Assembly (NCBI GenBank): GCA_032622095.1
Contig: CP136066.1
Span: 48,956,911 to 49,020,910, forward strand
DNA: 64,000 nt
Direction: 5' to 3'
Source: Siphonodentalium dalli
Taxonomy: Eukaryota; Mollusca; Scaphopoda; Gadilida; Siphonodentaliidae
The translations under genes and the position numbers were made by a program. A model generated the notes under the pieces. It ran no database searches. It was not told the DNA's origin and was given only the letters and a program-made list of their open reading frames with translations. Shown here piece after piece: positions 33,101 through 36,261 of this stretch; the stretch's first letter is position 1, and each line of letters starts with the position of its first letter.

Positions 33101-33451
33101 TATGGGGCCGACTTCGCGTGGGGGCCGACTTCGCGCGGGGCCGACTTCTCCTGTATTCCTGCGCCGGCTGCGGGCAAGTCACTTTTCTCCACCTGCGATT
33201 TTCCACACTTACGATTTTAATCGTAGCGTCTGCGATGGCACTTACAGAGTGGAGTTGGCCCCATCATGGCCATAACATGCCAATTATGCCATGGCTGATT
33301 CTGCGGGGGGGGGGGGGGGGGGGGGGGGGGTGCTGGAAGGAGGGAGCTATATCATGGGACAATGTGGAGGAAAATATGGTATGAATTGTGCATAAACAAA
33401 GACTCGTGGGAAGATATTTATCTTTTGATACCTTCTGAAAAATCTTACCAT
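6173..33451 (-). CDS. COMMD4: COMM domain-containing protein 4
   Basis: Nine exons in transcription order: ATG alone 33449-33451, 30346-30417, 28321-28386, 24639-24678, 23474-23593, 21321-21401, 19927-19988, 18435-18549 and 6173-6216 (TAG at 6173-6175). All acceptors are AG, all donors GT, and all phases agree. The sum is 603 nt, or 200 residues, close to the human protein. The start of exon 2, [20 protein letters not shown], matches the COMMD4 N terminus closely. Exon 5 carries the helical-domain stretch SVDGETL...ELQQLGLPK, and exon 7 carries the COMM-domain W136-R-V-D-Y140 motif. Exon 9 reads [14 protein letters not shown]. By family knowledge COMMD4 is a subunit of the CCC/Commander complex that works with retriever in endosomal cargo recycling. 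Oddities: exon 1 is inferred only from ATG|gtaaga, exon 5 uses a weak donor (gtactg), and introns reach 12.2 kb and house a whole retrotransposon. The exon 1 choice is the least certain part. Confidence 0.93.
6217..6690. other. Start of COMMD4 last intron, no named feature
   Basis: Open frames exist on both strands around 6336-6588 but overlap each other and resemble no family I know. The sequence reads as ordinary intron just upstream of the exon 9 acceptor (minus strand ctcatttcag at about 6217-6226). Confidence 0.4.
6690..7280. repeat. Tandemly arranged degenerate repeat with an 83-bp perfect palindrome
   Basis: Three or more diverged units share gacctcattt...caaatctgaat, cagtcac, and ttaagaattactat followed by atagttatgtc. 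Related units recur at 15210-15560. At 6864-6946 one unit is replaced by a perfect 83-bp inverted repeat with a single-base centre at 6905. Confidence 0.65.
7270..8490. repeat. Tandem array of GCCTGGATATAGTGT-family segments
   Basis: The landmark cccagttgaagttggtgat occurs at about 7296, 7728 and 8174, so units of roughly 430-450 bp are repeated about three times. Each holds the palindromic blocks gaggtccccagagggtgaat plus complement, and an inserted tail with caagcaacacaatgtattat in the first two. A local segmental tandem duplication of one element explains this best. Confidence 0.65.
8491..8980. other. Intronic sequence with AT palindromes beside the Ngaro insertion
   Basis: Bases 8870-8975 are almost pure A/T with interleaved tttattt/aaataaa inverted blocks. 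The retroelement begins a few bases later. The rest (8491-8869) shows nothing recognisable. Confidence 0.45.
8984..9386 (-). repeat. Ngaro split direct repeat B2 (403 bp)
   Basis: It starts ttatgtgatcactctgatcc on the plus strand and ends tatggctaagcac. It is repeated at 9811-10213 with no difference that I could see. In sense orientation this is the extreme 3' end of the element. Confidence 0.9.
9387..9614 (-). other. Unique spacer between Ngaro repeats A2 and B2
   Basis: 228 bp found once in the window, ending in a G-rich run (about 9600-9614). Described Ngaro elements place A2 next to B2, so this insert is unexpected. Overlapping frames on both strands (for example 9237-9491 minus and 9327-9704 plus) have no recognisable domain. 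Confidence 0.6.
9615..9810 (-). repeat. Ngaro split direct repeat A2 (196 bp)
   Basis: It runs from gagcgcgatgcgtata to ccctgggtgca on the plus strand. The copy at 14996-15191 appears identical. Confidence 0.9.
9811..10213 (-). repeat. Ngaro split direct repeat B1 (403 bp)
   Basis: Second copy of the 403-bp repeat, contiguous with A2 at the gca junction. It is followed by about 230 bp of unique 3' noncoding sequence (10214-10446) before the hydrolase stop codon. Confidence 0.9.
10447..11130 (-). CDS. Ngaro SGNH-family hydrolase ORF
   Basis: The open frame extends back to 11571, but its upstream part is antiparallel noise over the recombinase gene. The Met at 11130 (227 residues) or 11097 (216 residues) is the likely start. 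Block I is [10 protein letters not shown], with the serine of GSSH as presumed nucleophile. Block III is LGSND and block V is SDGIHLSP, supplying the D-x-x-H pair. Together these are the SGNH/GDSL esterase signature. An extra hydrolase ORF is known from some Ngaro elements of animals. Its substrate is unknown, and a role on acylated lipids or sugars would be speculation. The frame differs from the recombinase frame and overlaps its last 70 bases, so translation must restart, shift frame or use splicing. The usual aspartate of GDS is replaced by serine. Confidence 0.8.
   Translation of the reverse strand: MPSNTGVVGGLMFVVDTSTQHLLSLVSVAIIWVLGSSHVYWAHQRAVRRPVGQHLQLSSRGASVRWIGTRGMLWSDFHATFDRELAACPQSRHPTHIIIQLGSNDITAGGYRDLRASVKRELSYVQETLPDCTLIWSHVFPRRYWHNAHRPSIGARQRRDFNQRMLGFVLHHGGRGIKHPDICASDKGMYRSDGIHLSPVGNDIYLNSLQGALETFLASDTMVFPVA
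11060..11971 (-). CDS. Ngaro tyrosine recombinase
   Basis: 303 residues with a helical SAM-like N-terminal domain ([15 protein letters not shown] near 21-35) and a full catalytic set. R152 is in LFRVGELA, K188 in HSKTN, H263-x-x-R266 in [14 protein letters not shown]285 in HRGRW, and the nucleophile Y297 in RRYIH. This enzyme replaces integrase in DIRS-like elements and is thought to insert a circular double-stranded DNA copy without target duplication. Its ATG lies 28 bases upstream of the RT stop codon, in another frame, which suggests re-initiation or frameshifting. All five catalytic positions are intact, so the protein may be active. Confidence 0.93.
   Translation of the reverse strand: MPVDLRRHVTLLLTSSRAPKTHRTYRTAIRAYLDFAQQHHLAVSWPLPEHAIVGFIAGLHRSQHSASTISTYLAAIGRQHRLRGMRDPTSTYLIRQLLTGVRRLTPSSSRPAPVTIPLLRTLLRVLPRICSSPHEVALFTSAFTMAFFGLFRVGELAAVSKADFGHAIFLRDVSLCGSAIDVWLRHSKTNQCGPPAHIRIPCLPTDPHICPLRAATTFLAIRGSRSGLFLSHQAQTPLTVAQFRAVLHQALRTSGSRQYITPHSFRSGGATYLADLGTPYHAIQHRGRWRSDVCRRYIHSTSA
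11944..13752 (-). CDS. Ngaro reverse transcriptase-RNase H
   Basis: 602 residues. RT fingers and palm include [20 protein letters not shown] (158-177), motif A GDLEAAY with D221, LPFGCSVSC (253-261) and motif C YCDD at 287-290. The RNase H domain follows, with D454 in HTDACGG, E493 in LEMFP, D518 in HCDN and the closing [12 protein letters not shown] (561-572). The order RT then RNase H with no protease or integrase fits DIRS/Ngaro. The first Met overlaps the gag-like ORF by 227 bases, one base forward in frame, so expression may use a +1 shift or independent initiation. No stop codon or frameshift interrupts it. Confidence 0.95.
   Translation of the reverse strand: MPPGVRTIFPRVRAVPVPSVLNSTPAAAPGQTVVFDTSATSAQSLMPQPLPMDKTFAAQPAAVASSVYQLAPSAVNLDYLCWWLGRYPRHQVARELRFGFTHGFPLHYTGPRLPTDAPNLKSARDRPEVVREKILKEVRLGRIAGPFCARPIPTLRVSPLGLVPKHEPDSFRLIHHLSYPAGQSLNDHIPREFTTVTYTSFDAAVATIQSLGAGTLLARGDLEAAYRNLRIYPGDFDQLGFKLDDMYYFDKCLPFGCSVSCATFEKFSTFLEWVVKQRSGNPHILHYCDDFLFCGPPATSQASDSLDMFHRVCSDLGVPIAHEKTVSPTSKLCYLGLELDTLANAVRLPAEKLTAIQSKISMALRCRKISVRELQSLIGSLQFACKAIRPGRPFCRRLIDALQGFSKPHHKIRINSGMRADLATWLQFFTSFNGIYLFPSATWLHDTDINFHTDACGGQSGGFGAYFNGLWAFGKGPLPWHALGLTRNMGVLEMFPVLVAISVWGRRLRNHRLHLHCDNITVVRAINDQTSKCKPLMALLRQLVLLLLSHNISLRASWIASRDNALADSLSRFQMKRFRRLAPSAARTPTPFPRCLWTCVDM
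13526..14800 (-). CDS. Ngaro gag-like protein
   Basis: The frame opens at 14989, but the first 63 residues are hydrophobic and unlike the rest. The Met at 14800 ([15 protein letters not shown], 424 residues) is the better start. The first half is an Arg/Ser-rich basic tract suited to nucleic-acid binding. The C-terminal part has a C-x7-C-x4-C-x3-H zinc finger ([18 protein letters not shown]) followed by C-x2-C-x4-H-x5-H. By position and composition it should package the element RNA. Antisense frames of similar length (13643-14281 plus, for example) reflect the low stop frequency of this GC-rich body. Confidence 0.8.
   Translation of the reverse strand: MVRTGSRGRARDRSSRSSRQDASASSSRAGPASSDRVGPSSRGSASVSSVADSRVRGRGQHSRGRPARGSGRGRRASRGRVSHSRGRDPVRQPRRQPSRQSRRQASRRQDGSPRPKFPRYGSRSPSASPLSTRRRSSSDDSSTSLRRREDSRVASVVHRPNAPARDGTDPGNALFSFPSSLVSPWDAPLPIPTAADGYGSHVSRSIRDKIFRGDFINLDQLQEPAASIHTVDPHQLVVSASGRIRVAPSGHAAPITSVDSWTDAFLTFISVYLDVHPESSAQPLLRYLRTIRWAAAKCGGSAWQVYDTQFRLKWDGNTATPWETIDPNIWLLVMTPQVRQPPQPTPPPVRASGRADNFPTRPGRPSPVCFEFNAGRCSWPNCRFRHICNICSEPHAATAAHGQDFRRSARGGRQQRLPARPFRR
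14996..15191 (-). repeat. Ngaro split direct repeat A1 (196 bp)
   Basis: Sense-strand 5' end of the element, matching 9615-9810 throughout as far as I could compare. It ends at gca, immediately followed by host sequence ataagttaaattg. The left host flank reads gttaaattga before its gca. Confidence 0.9.
15210..15620. repeat. Dispersed repeat related to 6690-7280
   Basis: It contains cccagtgacctcatttgaac, accaaatatgaacc and aagaattactatgt twice in tandem. It then has a gacggacgga microsatellite (15531-15556) and ends gactatagctccacc...gtgagct. Confidence 0.6.
15669..15812. mobile_element. piggyBac-like MITE, subfamily C
   Basis: The left end is aaccctttcattaaaggagc and the right end is gctccagtcatgaaaggtttaa. 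It contains the gatgcagcac and ggcacagggctttc blocks of the subfamily. The left TTAA has become CTAA. Confidence 0.65.
15809..15962. mobile_element. piggyBac-like MITE, subfamily A
   Basis: It abuts the preceding element and shares its TTAA (15809-15812). The ends CCCTTTCAGTGCCAAGTCC and cggacttgccactgaaaggg are followed by TTAA. The interior is the half-hairpin form also seen at 4315-4470. Confidence 0.75.
16340..18310. repeat. Tandem array of about 158-bp units in the COMMD4 last intron
   Basis: About a dozen diverged units, each with ccaagatggctgctggcggc, catgttttttggccgaa, cactcgttcccatctacatg, gacaaatttcat and acctgtagcccgcgccaa. Landmark copies lie near 16374, 16564, 16728, 17045, 17360, 17520, 17840, 18005 and 18160. 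The array is followed by acacggacacacagacacac and bounded by agctcaactt (16258) and aagttgagct (about 18386). It may therefore be the body of a transposon with short inverted ends. Confidence 0.8.
18743..19014. mobile_element. piggyBac-like MITE, subfamily D
   Basis: TTAACCCTTTCTATACTAAAT at the left, and tttagtatagcagggaTTAA at the right. An internal hairpin (aacaaacactgtttgtt) lies near 18890. Subfamily members also lie at 21506-21753, 25244, 26011-26254 and 61852-61995. Confidence 0.7.
19443..19865. mobile_element. piggyBac-like MITE with embedded hairpin
   Basis: TTAA on both sides, with ends CCCTTTCAGTGCCAGGTCCG and tggcactgaaaggg. The interior has the caatgcattctcttatatat hairpin at about 19496-19562 and a T-rich arm. 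The same layout occurs at 39661-39948. Confidence 0.7.
20502..20693. mobile_element. TA-flanked hairpin MITE (mariner-like), copy 3
   Basis: TA-CAGTAATTCCC at the left, ggcattactg-TA at the right. The arms have diverged more than in other copies, and much of the right half of the loop is deleted. It lies in COMMD4 intron 6. Confidence 0.7.
20765..21300. repeat. Inverted repeat with ggggaatcacgtggtttcga arms
   Basis: The left arm (about 20790-20850) and the right arm (about 21165-21255) are complementary over ggaatcacgtggtttcga and atggccgag-like blocks. The right arm is partly tandem-duplicated (gtgattccccaccatga three times). Confidence 0.55.
21506..21753. mobile_element. piggyBac-like MITE, subfamily D
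   Basis: TTAACCCTTTCTGTACTAAAT to catttagtatagacaggg-TTAA. The internal palindrome is gttcaac...gttgaac near 21570. Confidence 0.7.
21984..22632 (+). pseudogene. SAP-domain gene fragment (transposon-type), antisense in COMMD4 intron
   Basis: An ORF from ATG 21984 reads [11 protein letters not shown] and then a SAP helix pair, [16 protein letters not shown] followed by PGRKHKLVD. It stops at TAA 22134-22136. If CA|gtaaat (22131-22132) is used as donor and the strong acceptor tttctcatttcag (ending 22553) is joined, the frame continues as [15 protein letters not shown] and meets TGA at 22630. The motif L-x-AYDRN directly after the SAP domain is, from memory, typical of SAP proteins abundant in invertebrate mobile-element genes. 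SAP domains bind DNA. No further exons were found, so I regard it as a stranded fragment inside COMMD4 intron 5. Confidence 0.45.
22694..23510 (-). repeat. Minisatellite copying the COMMD4 exon 5 end and its 5' splice site
   Basis: Ten copies of an 82- or 92-bp unit. The landmark ggcagacc lies at 22701, 22793, 22885, 22967, 23049, 23131, 23213, 23305, 23387 and 23479. On the COMMD4 strand each unit holds the last roughly 28 bases of exon 5 (encoding ELQQLGLPK), the donor AAAG|gtactg and about 54 bases of intron. The rightmost copy is the true exon end. Two variant units at 22864 and 23284 are 420 bp apart, a second-order duplication. Confidence 0.9.
23638..23821. mobile_element. TA-flanked hairpin MITE (mariner-like), copy 4
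   Basis: TA-CAGTAATGCCC to gggcattactg-TA. Both arms carry the copy-specific block ccccttaa. It lies in COMMD4 intron 4, 45 bases from the exon 5 acceptor boundary. Confidence 0.75.
23868..24385. repeat. Foldback element with about 170-bp arms
   Basis: The left arm (gatcatgccatgaatctcta ... tattatctgttcctt) and the right arm (aaggaacagataata ... tagagattcatggcatgatc) are imperfect complements around a loop of about 170 bp (24035-24200). No clear target duplication was found. Confidence 0.6.
24744..25210. mobile_element. TTA-flanked MITE (PIF/Harbinger-like)
   Basis: TTA-GGCGACACCAATTTTTAAG at the left and ttaaatattggtgtcgcc-TTA at the right (25211-25213). Inverted ends run about 35 bases including gtctggtttacgaaca. 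The interior has long A runs. A 3-bp TWA duplication is typical of PIF/Harbinger. It lies in COMMD4 intron 3, about 65 bases upstream of exon 4. Confidence 0.65.
25244..25310. mobile_element. piggyBac-like MITE fragment, subfamily D
   Basis: The left end TTAACCCTTTCTTTACTAAAC and actcattgatgagtac are present. No matching right end follows. Confidence 0.45.
25470..25870. mobile_element. piggyBac-like MITE, subfamily B
   Basis: TTAACCCTTTACCCAACAAAC to gttgggtaaaggg-TTAA. Inside are two copies of the caatgcattctcttatatat hairpin, themselves inverted relative to each other, so the whole element folds as nested hairpins. Confidence 0.8.
26011..26254. mobile_element. piggyBac-like MITE, subfamily D
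   Basis: TTAACCCTTTTATTTTAAAC to ccatttagcaaagatgga-TTAA. The internal palindrome is gttcaGATAATAAGTTCA near 26060. Confidence 0.6.
26449..26945. repeat. Inverted-repeat element with taaaggtactcaacccg ends
   Basis: The left arm (aaaggtactcaacccg, atttgattcgagtcgagg, cgattttagaaat) and the right arm (cgggttgagtaccttt, cctcgactcgaatcaaat, atttctaaaatcaatat) are complementary. Fragments of the same family occur at 30740-30895, 57785-57895 and 62715-62850. Confidence 0.65.
27583..28212. repeat. About 110-bp flank duplication around a subfamily B MITE
   Basis: The block from acaaaataatggag to caacagtgtttcaaatcact occurs at 27583-27694 and again at 28095-28212. The first copy is interrupted at its TTAA by the MITE. 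The second reads straight through ttTTAAattaat, so it is a natural empty site. Confidence 0.75.
27691..28090. mobile_element. piggyBac-like MITE, subfamily B
   Basis: TTAACCCTTTACCCAACAAAA to tgttgggtaaaggg-TTAA. It closely resembles the copies at 25470-25870 and 40700-41099 and has the same paired internal hairpins. Confidence 0.8.
28491..28860. repeat. GCCTGGATATAGTGT-family fragment followed by dispersed repeat
   Basis: 28491-28690 has caagcttgaaatagtgtgtc, a degraded gatgttcccagaggg palindrome and gaggttccacagttgaag. 28690-28860 matches the 3060-3345 family (gttatcatccggaaac, gactgacggac). Confidence 0.5.
29142..29262 (+). ncRNA. 5S rRNA-derived sequence (pseudogene or 5S-headed SINE)
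   Basis: The internal promoter region of 5S rRNA is well preserved. It has gatcaccgaagttaagcaat (box A region, 29181-29200), then ggttagtacttggatgggtg and acc (box C, 29210-29232), then a diverged 3' stem ending ggtgctgcca. The first roughly 40 bases no longer match 5S, so the outer stem cannot form as in a functional gene. A 5S-derived SINE head or a dispersed pseudogene are both possible. It lies in COMMD4 intron 2, antisense to it. Confidence 0.65.
29860..30230. repeat. Dispersed repeat, two tandem units
   Basis: Two tandem units of about 140 bp contain gggcc(g/t)taa, ggcagaa/ggcggaacc, ttgacctgtattttg, catac/aacaaatttcatt and cattcagttcagact. A cagacggacagaga microsatellite closes it. 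Related to 3060-3345 and 43487-43745. Confidence 0.6.
30740..31030. repeat. Fragment of the taaaggtactcaacccg family and adjacent intron
   Basis: caatatctgataactctgag, caactcggatcaaat and a long C run (about 30826-30838) match the right arm of 26449-26945. The remainder to 31030 is unremarkable. Confidence 0.5.
31040..31402. mobile_element. TTA-flanked MITE H1 (PIF/Harbinger-like)
   Basis: TTA-GTGAACGTTCA at the left and TGAACGTTCAC-TTA at the right (31403-31405). The interior resembles H2 and H3 (cgtaagtgg, aagcactgtttgat, tcgtgg/cgg-cgt). Confidence 0.7.
31407..31888. mobile_element. Foldback-type element with tandem repeats in its inverted ends
   Basis: The ends are gctgaaatggtcactgtcac and its near-complement gtgacagtgatcatttcagc. 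Each end holds three tandem copies of a gttgggtacccagctttt unit, in opposite orientation. The 9-bp flank ttcacttag is duplicated exactly at 31398-31406 and 31889-31897. Tandemly repeated long inverted ends with 9-bp duplications are the Foldback pattern, usually linked to Mutator-like elements. Confidence 0.8.
31897..33241. mobile_element. TTA-flanked element H2 with nested palindromes
   Basis: TTA-GTGCCACCGCACACGCTGCG at the left, and ctgcgatggcac-TTA (33242-33244) at the right. The inverted ends include attaaaatcgtaagtgg. Nested inside is an inverted pair of gaagtcggcccc blocks (about 32510-32575 against 33098-33160). Within that is a further pair, gtcgaaataccaagctgaac against its complement (32734-32955). 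Confidence 0.75.
33300..33332 (+). repeat. Poly-G tract
   Basis: A run of more than 25 G interrupted by nothing, about 120 bases downstream of the COMMD4 start codon on the opposite strand. Length in such tracts is unreliable in assemblies. Confidence 0.7.
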
Positions 33452-34055
33452 CTTAGGTATGAGTGAAACACTATTTTATCGGGGTTTAGATCAAATTCAT
33501 CGCTGCAACCCAAACAGGAAATGTGCGTTTTCGTTACGCCCCCCTTTTCACGGTACACATCTCAAATATGTTAAGACAGCCACTTATTACAATATTGGGC
33601 ATAATTTTTCTCCCCATCAGAGTTCAAATTTACACATTGTCAGTAGTGAGACTTAGAAACTAGCTTTTAAAATTAATTTGTAAATATTATTCGAATTTTT
33701 TAAATATTAGATAATTTGAGTTTACTCCAGTGTATTAAATCAATGACGACATTTCTTCACTGCTTGTGATATGTACTGTCGAGAAATTGGATCGCCGAAA
33801 ATTCAATATTTATTTGTGAAATTTTAGGGTAAGTTGTCCCATGAGGTGCATGGAAGATGCATATTACTAAATATGACTCAATTACTGTTTTGTATAAACA
33901 TATAGCCAACAATTAAATACCATGGTTGTGTTAGCTATCCTATTTTCGTGTTATGACATGTTTTTCCTTTTGCCAGTTTTGGACGGGGGGTCGCAACATT
34001 GTCAGCTAGGGTATTCTGAAAAGTCTGAAAAGTCTTCTTCTAGATCACTTAATAA
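33452..34055. promoter_or_regulatory. Region upstream of the proposed COMMD4 start
   Basis: If ATG 33449-33451 is right, the COMMD4 5' UTR and promoter should lie here. I see an AGGAAATG-type ETS-like core near 33515 and no TATA box placed sensibly for the minus strand. No repeat family is recognised. The assignment depends entirely on the exon 1 inference. Confidence 0.3.
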
Positions 34056-34382
34056 GTGACACCGCAGACGCTGCGATTAAAATCGTAAGTGGGGAAAATC
34101 GCAGGAGGAAGCATCCAATGCGCATGCCCACGACAATATCGTAGCCAAATCGTAGCAATCTTGAAAGCACTGTTTGATTTTACCAGGAAAATCGTGGCGT
34201 GACTTTGGCAACGCGCGCGATCGTAGCTGTCACATGACCACTGTCGCACTGGTCATGTTGTAAATACCACGAAAATCGTAGCTGCAAAGATCGCAGCACC
34301 GTAGCGTCTGCGGGCAAGCTACGATTTCTTCACCTACGATTTTCCCCACTTACAATTTTAATCGTAGCGTCTGCGGTGGCAC
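34056..34382. mobile_element. TAA-flanked MITE H3 (PIF/Harbinger-like)
   Basis: TAA-GTGACACCGCAGACGCTGCG to gcgtctgcggtggcac-TAA (34383-34385). Ends and interior match H2 (31897-33241) without the nested insertion. Confidence 0.75.
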
Positions 34383-34561
34383 TAAAGAAGCGAATGCAAA
34401 ATGTTCCAGATGTCCTACGCGTCTAATGGTCCATATGTTTGTTGTTTATTCATGCTCTGACTCTAGGACACACTGAGACTGCCATGCACACGTCATATAA
34501 TTTGCAATCTGAGATAGTATATTTTATTAATTAGCCAAACACGGTCGCAAACTTGTATATA

Positions 34562-34693
34562 TACAGTAATGCTCTAATTAATCGGGGAGAGCTTTCCGAT
34601 GAATGGCAACAAGCCATATTTCCGACTAAATCCTGAAAAGTTACCCATAATTATGCTGTGGTTCAGCAGTTGATTAATTAGAGCATTACTGTA
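34562..34693. mobile_element. TA-flanked hairpin MITE, copy 5 (left arm truncated)
   Basis: TA-CAGTAATGCTCTAATTAATC runs directly into gagagctttccgatgaatgg, so most of the left arm is missing. The right arm is complete to gagcattactg-TA. Confidence 0.65.
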
Positions 34694-34828
34694 CTTTAAA
34701 AATCTACCATATACAATTTGGATCTGACATATTATATATAAAGTATATTGTATGGGAACAACCGTATGTGGGTGTTGGCTCAGTTGGTATGGTGCATAGC
34801 ACAATAGTTTATCTTATTCGTGTACATG

Positions 34829-35050
34829 TACAGCAATGCTCTTAAGTAATCGACTTCTTAACCATGTGCAGCAGAATTATGGGTAACTTTTCAGGATTTA
34901 GTCGGAAATATAGCTTGTTGCCATTCATCTGAAAGCTCTCACTGAGAGCTTTCTGATGAATGGCAACAAGCCATATTTCTGACTAAATCCTGAAAAGTTA
35001 CCAATAATTTTGCTGTGGTTATGTTGTCAATTACTTTGGGCATTACTGTA
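34829..35050. mobile_element. TA-flanked hairpin MITE (mariner-like), copy 6
   Basis: TA-CAGCAATGCTCTTAAGTAATC to ttactttgggcattactg-TA, with long arms and the loop tctcactgagagct. Confidence 0.7.
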
Positions 35051-35855
35051 CATGTATCTGTGAAATAACAGTTTGGTAGAATGTTGCACATTTGACATTG
35101 ACCAAAATAAGCCGCCCAGCGTATTAATCCCGACAAATGCTATAATTTGTGGATAACACACATGATTGACAATCCGATTCATGTATCTGGGCAAGTATAT
35201 TAGAGCATTACGCTCAAGGACAACATAGGCCATCAAGAGCAGACAGGTCTATTCACAAAATGTGCAGATCTGCACAACAGTTTTGGGCAACCATCCGAAT
35301 GGTGATGTGTATTGTGCATTGGTCCGACAACCGATGTTAGGATGTATAGGGATTACAATCAGTTTTGTGTAACTCGGGAAGGTACCTACGACGGTCAAGT
35401 AACTTTATAACCCTGTGGTGACTCCAGTAGCGGTCTTTAACATGCACATACTGAGGCTTGTAGACGGGTCAGCCATTAATGTCCATGCCCCATGCTCTGG
35501 ACAAATGTTGTAATGGGAGAAGTCGGCATTTTGCATTCAGTTCTTTATTCAATGATCTCAAATGAGACTTTTCAGCCTGACAAACTTACACTCACATTGT
35601 AATCTTGCCAGTGGCGCTCAATGCTCACTTTATCCTCCATTTATCTGATATCAATTACAAAGTATGACAAGCACAAACTATATCTATAAACCTCATCAGT
35701 AGTCAGAAAACGAGTACAGACATATACATGTAGTCCTCCTGCAATTTACAGGGAAAAAACATGTATTGATAAGGAATGCTACATGTATACAAAATCTACC
35801 CAGTGGTGCAAAATGCTATACAACTTTAAAACATTAAATCGACCACTGGAATGGG

Positions 35856-36203
35856 TTAACCCTTTGGAGAGTATCTGTAACGTCATATACACGACGTCAT
35901 GAGTAAATTTTACGTCAACGTCATAGCAATAATTATTAACAAGTTCGGGTCAAAAGGGTCCAATAATTTGTTTTAATTTATGTGCATTTTTTTAACGTGT
36001 GTTATCATAATCGATTGCACTTATACATTTGGGACATAATATTAATCAAAATAACTCATATAAAAATCATTTATAAATCAGATGATTTATTGAAGTTATG
36101 TCTACGTAAAATAACACTTCCTGAAACGACATATACATGTATGTCGTTCTACATCTCAAACTGATAGACGACATATATGTCGTTCTACTCGCCAAAGGGT
36201 TAA
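35856..36203. mobile_element. piggyBac-like MITE, subfamily E, just upstream of MRPL9
   Basis: TTAACCCTTTGGAGAGTA to tactcgccaaaggg-TTAA. Its left part has four ACGTCA/TGACGT-type cores within 35878-35925 (CRE/ATF-like half sites). The right end has an acgacatata inverted pair. It ends 58 bases before the MRPL9 start codon, so it occupies the position expected for the promoter or 5' UTR. Confidence 0.7.
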
Positions 36204-36261
36204 ACAATGAATCAAGCATGAGCGTTTTAGTCCTCATAAGATGTTTATGTGTATTTTACAG

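Noticed and set aside
34773-34785. tRNA-like A box (tggctcagttgg)
   Set aside because: No B box at a proper distance and no cloverleaf could be drawn, so a tRNA or tRNA-SINE is not supported.
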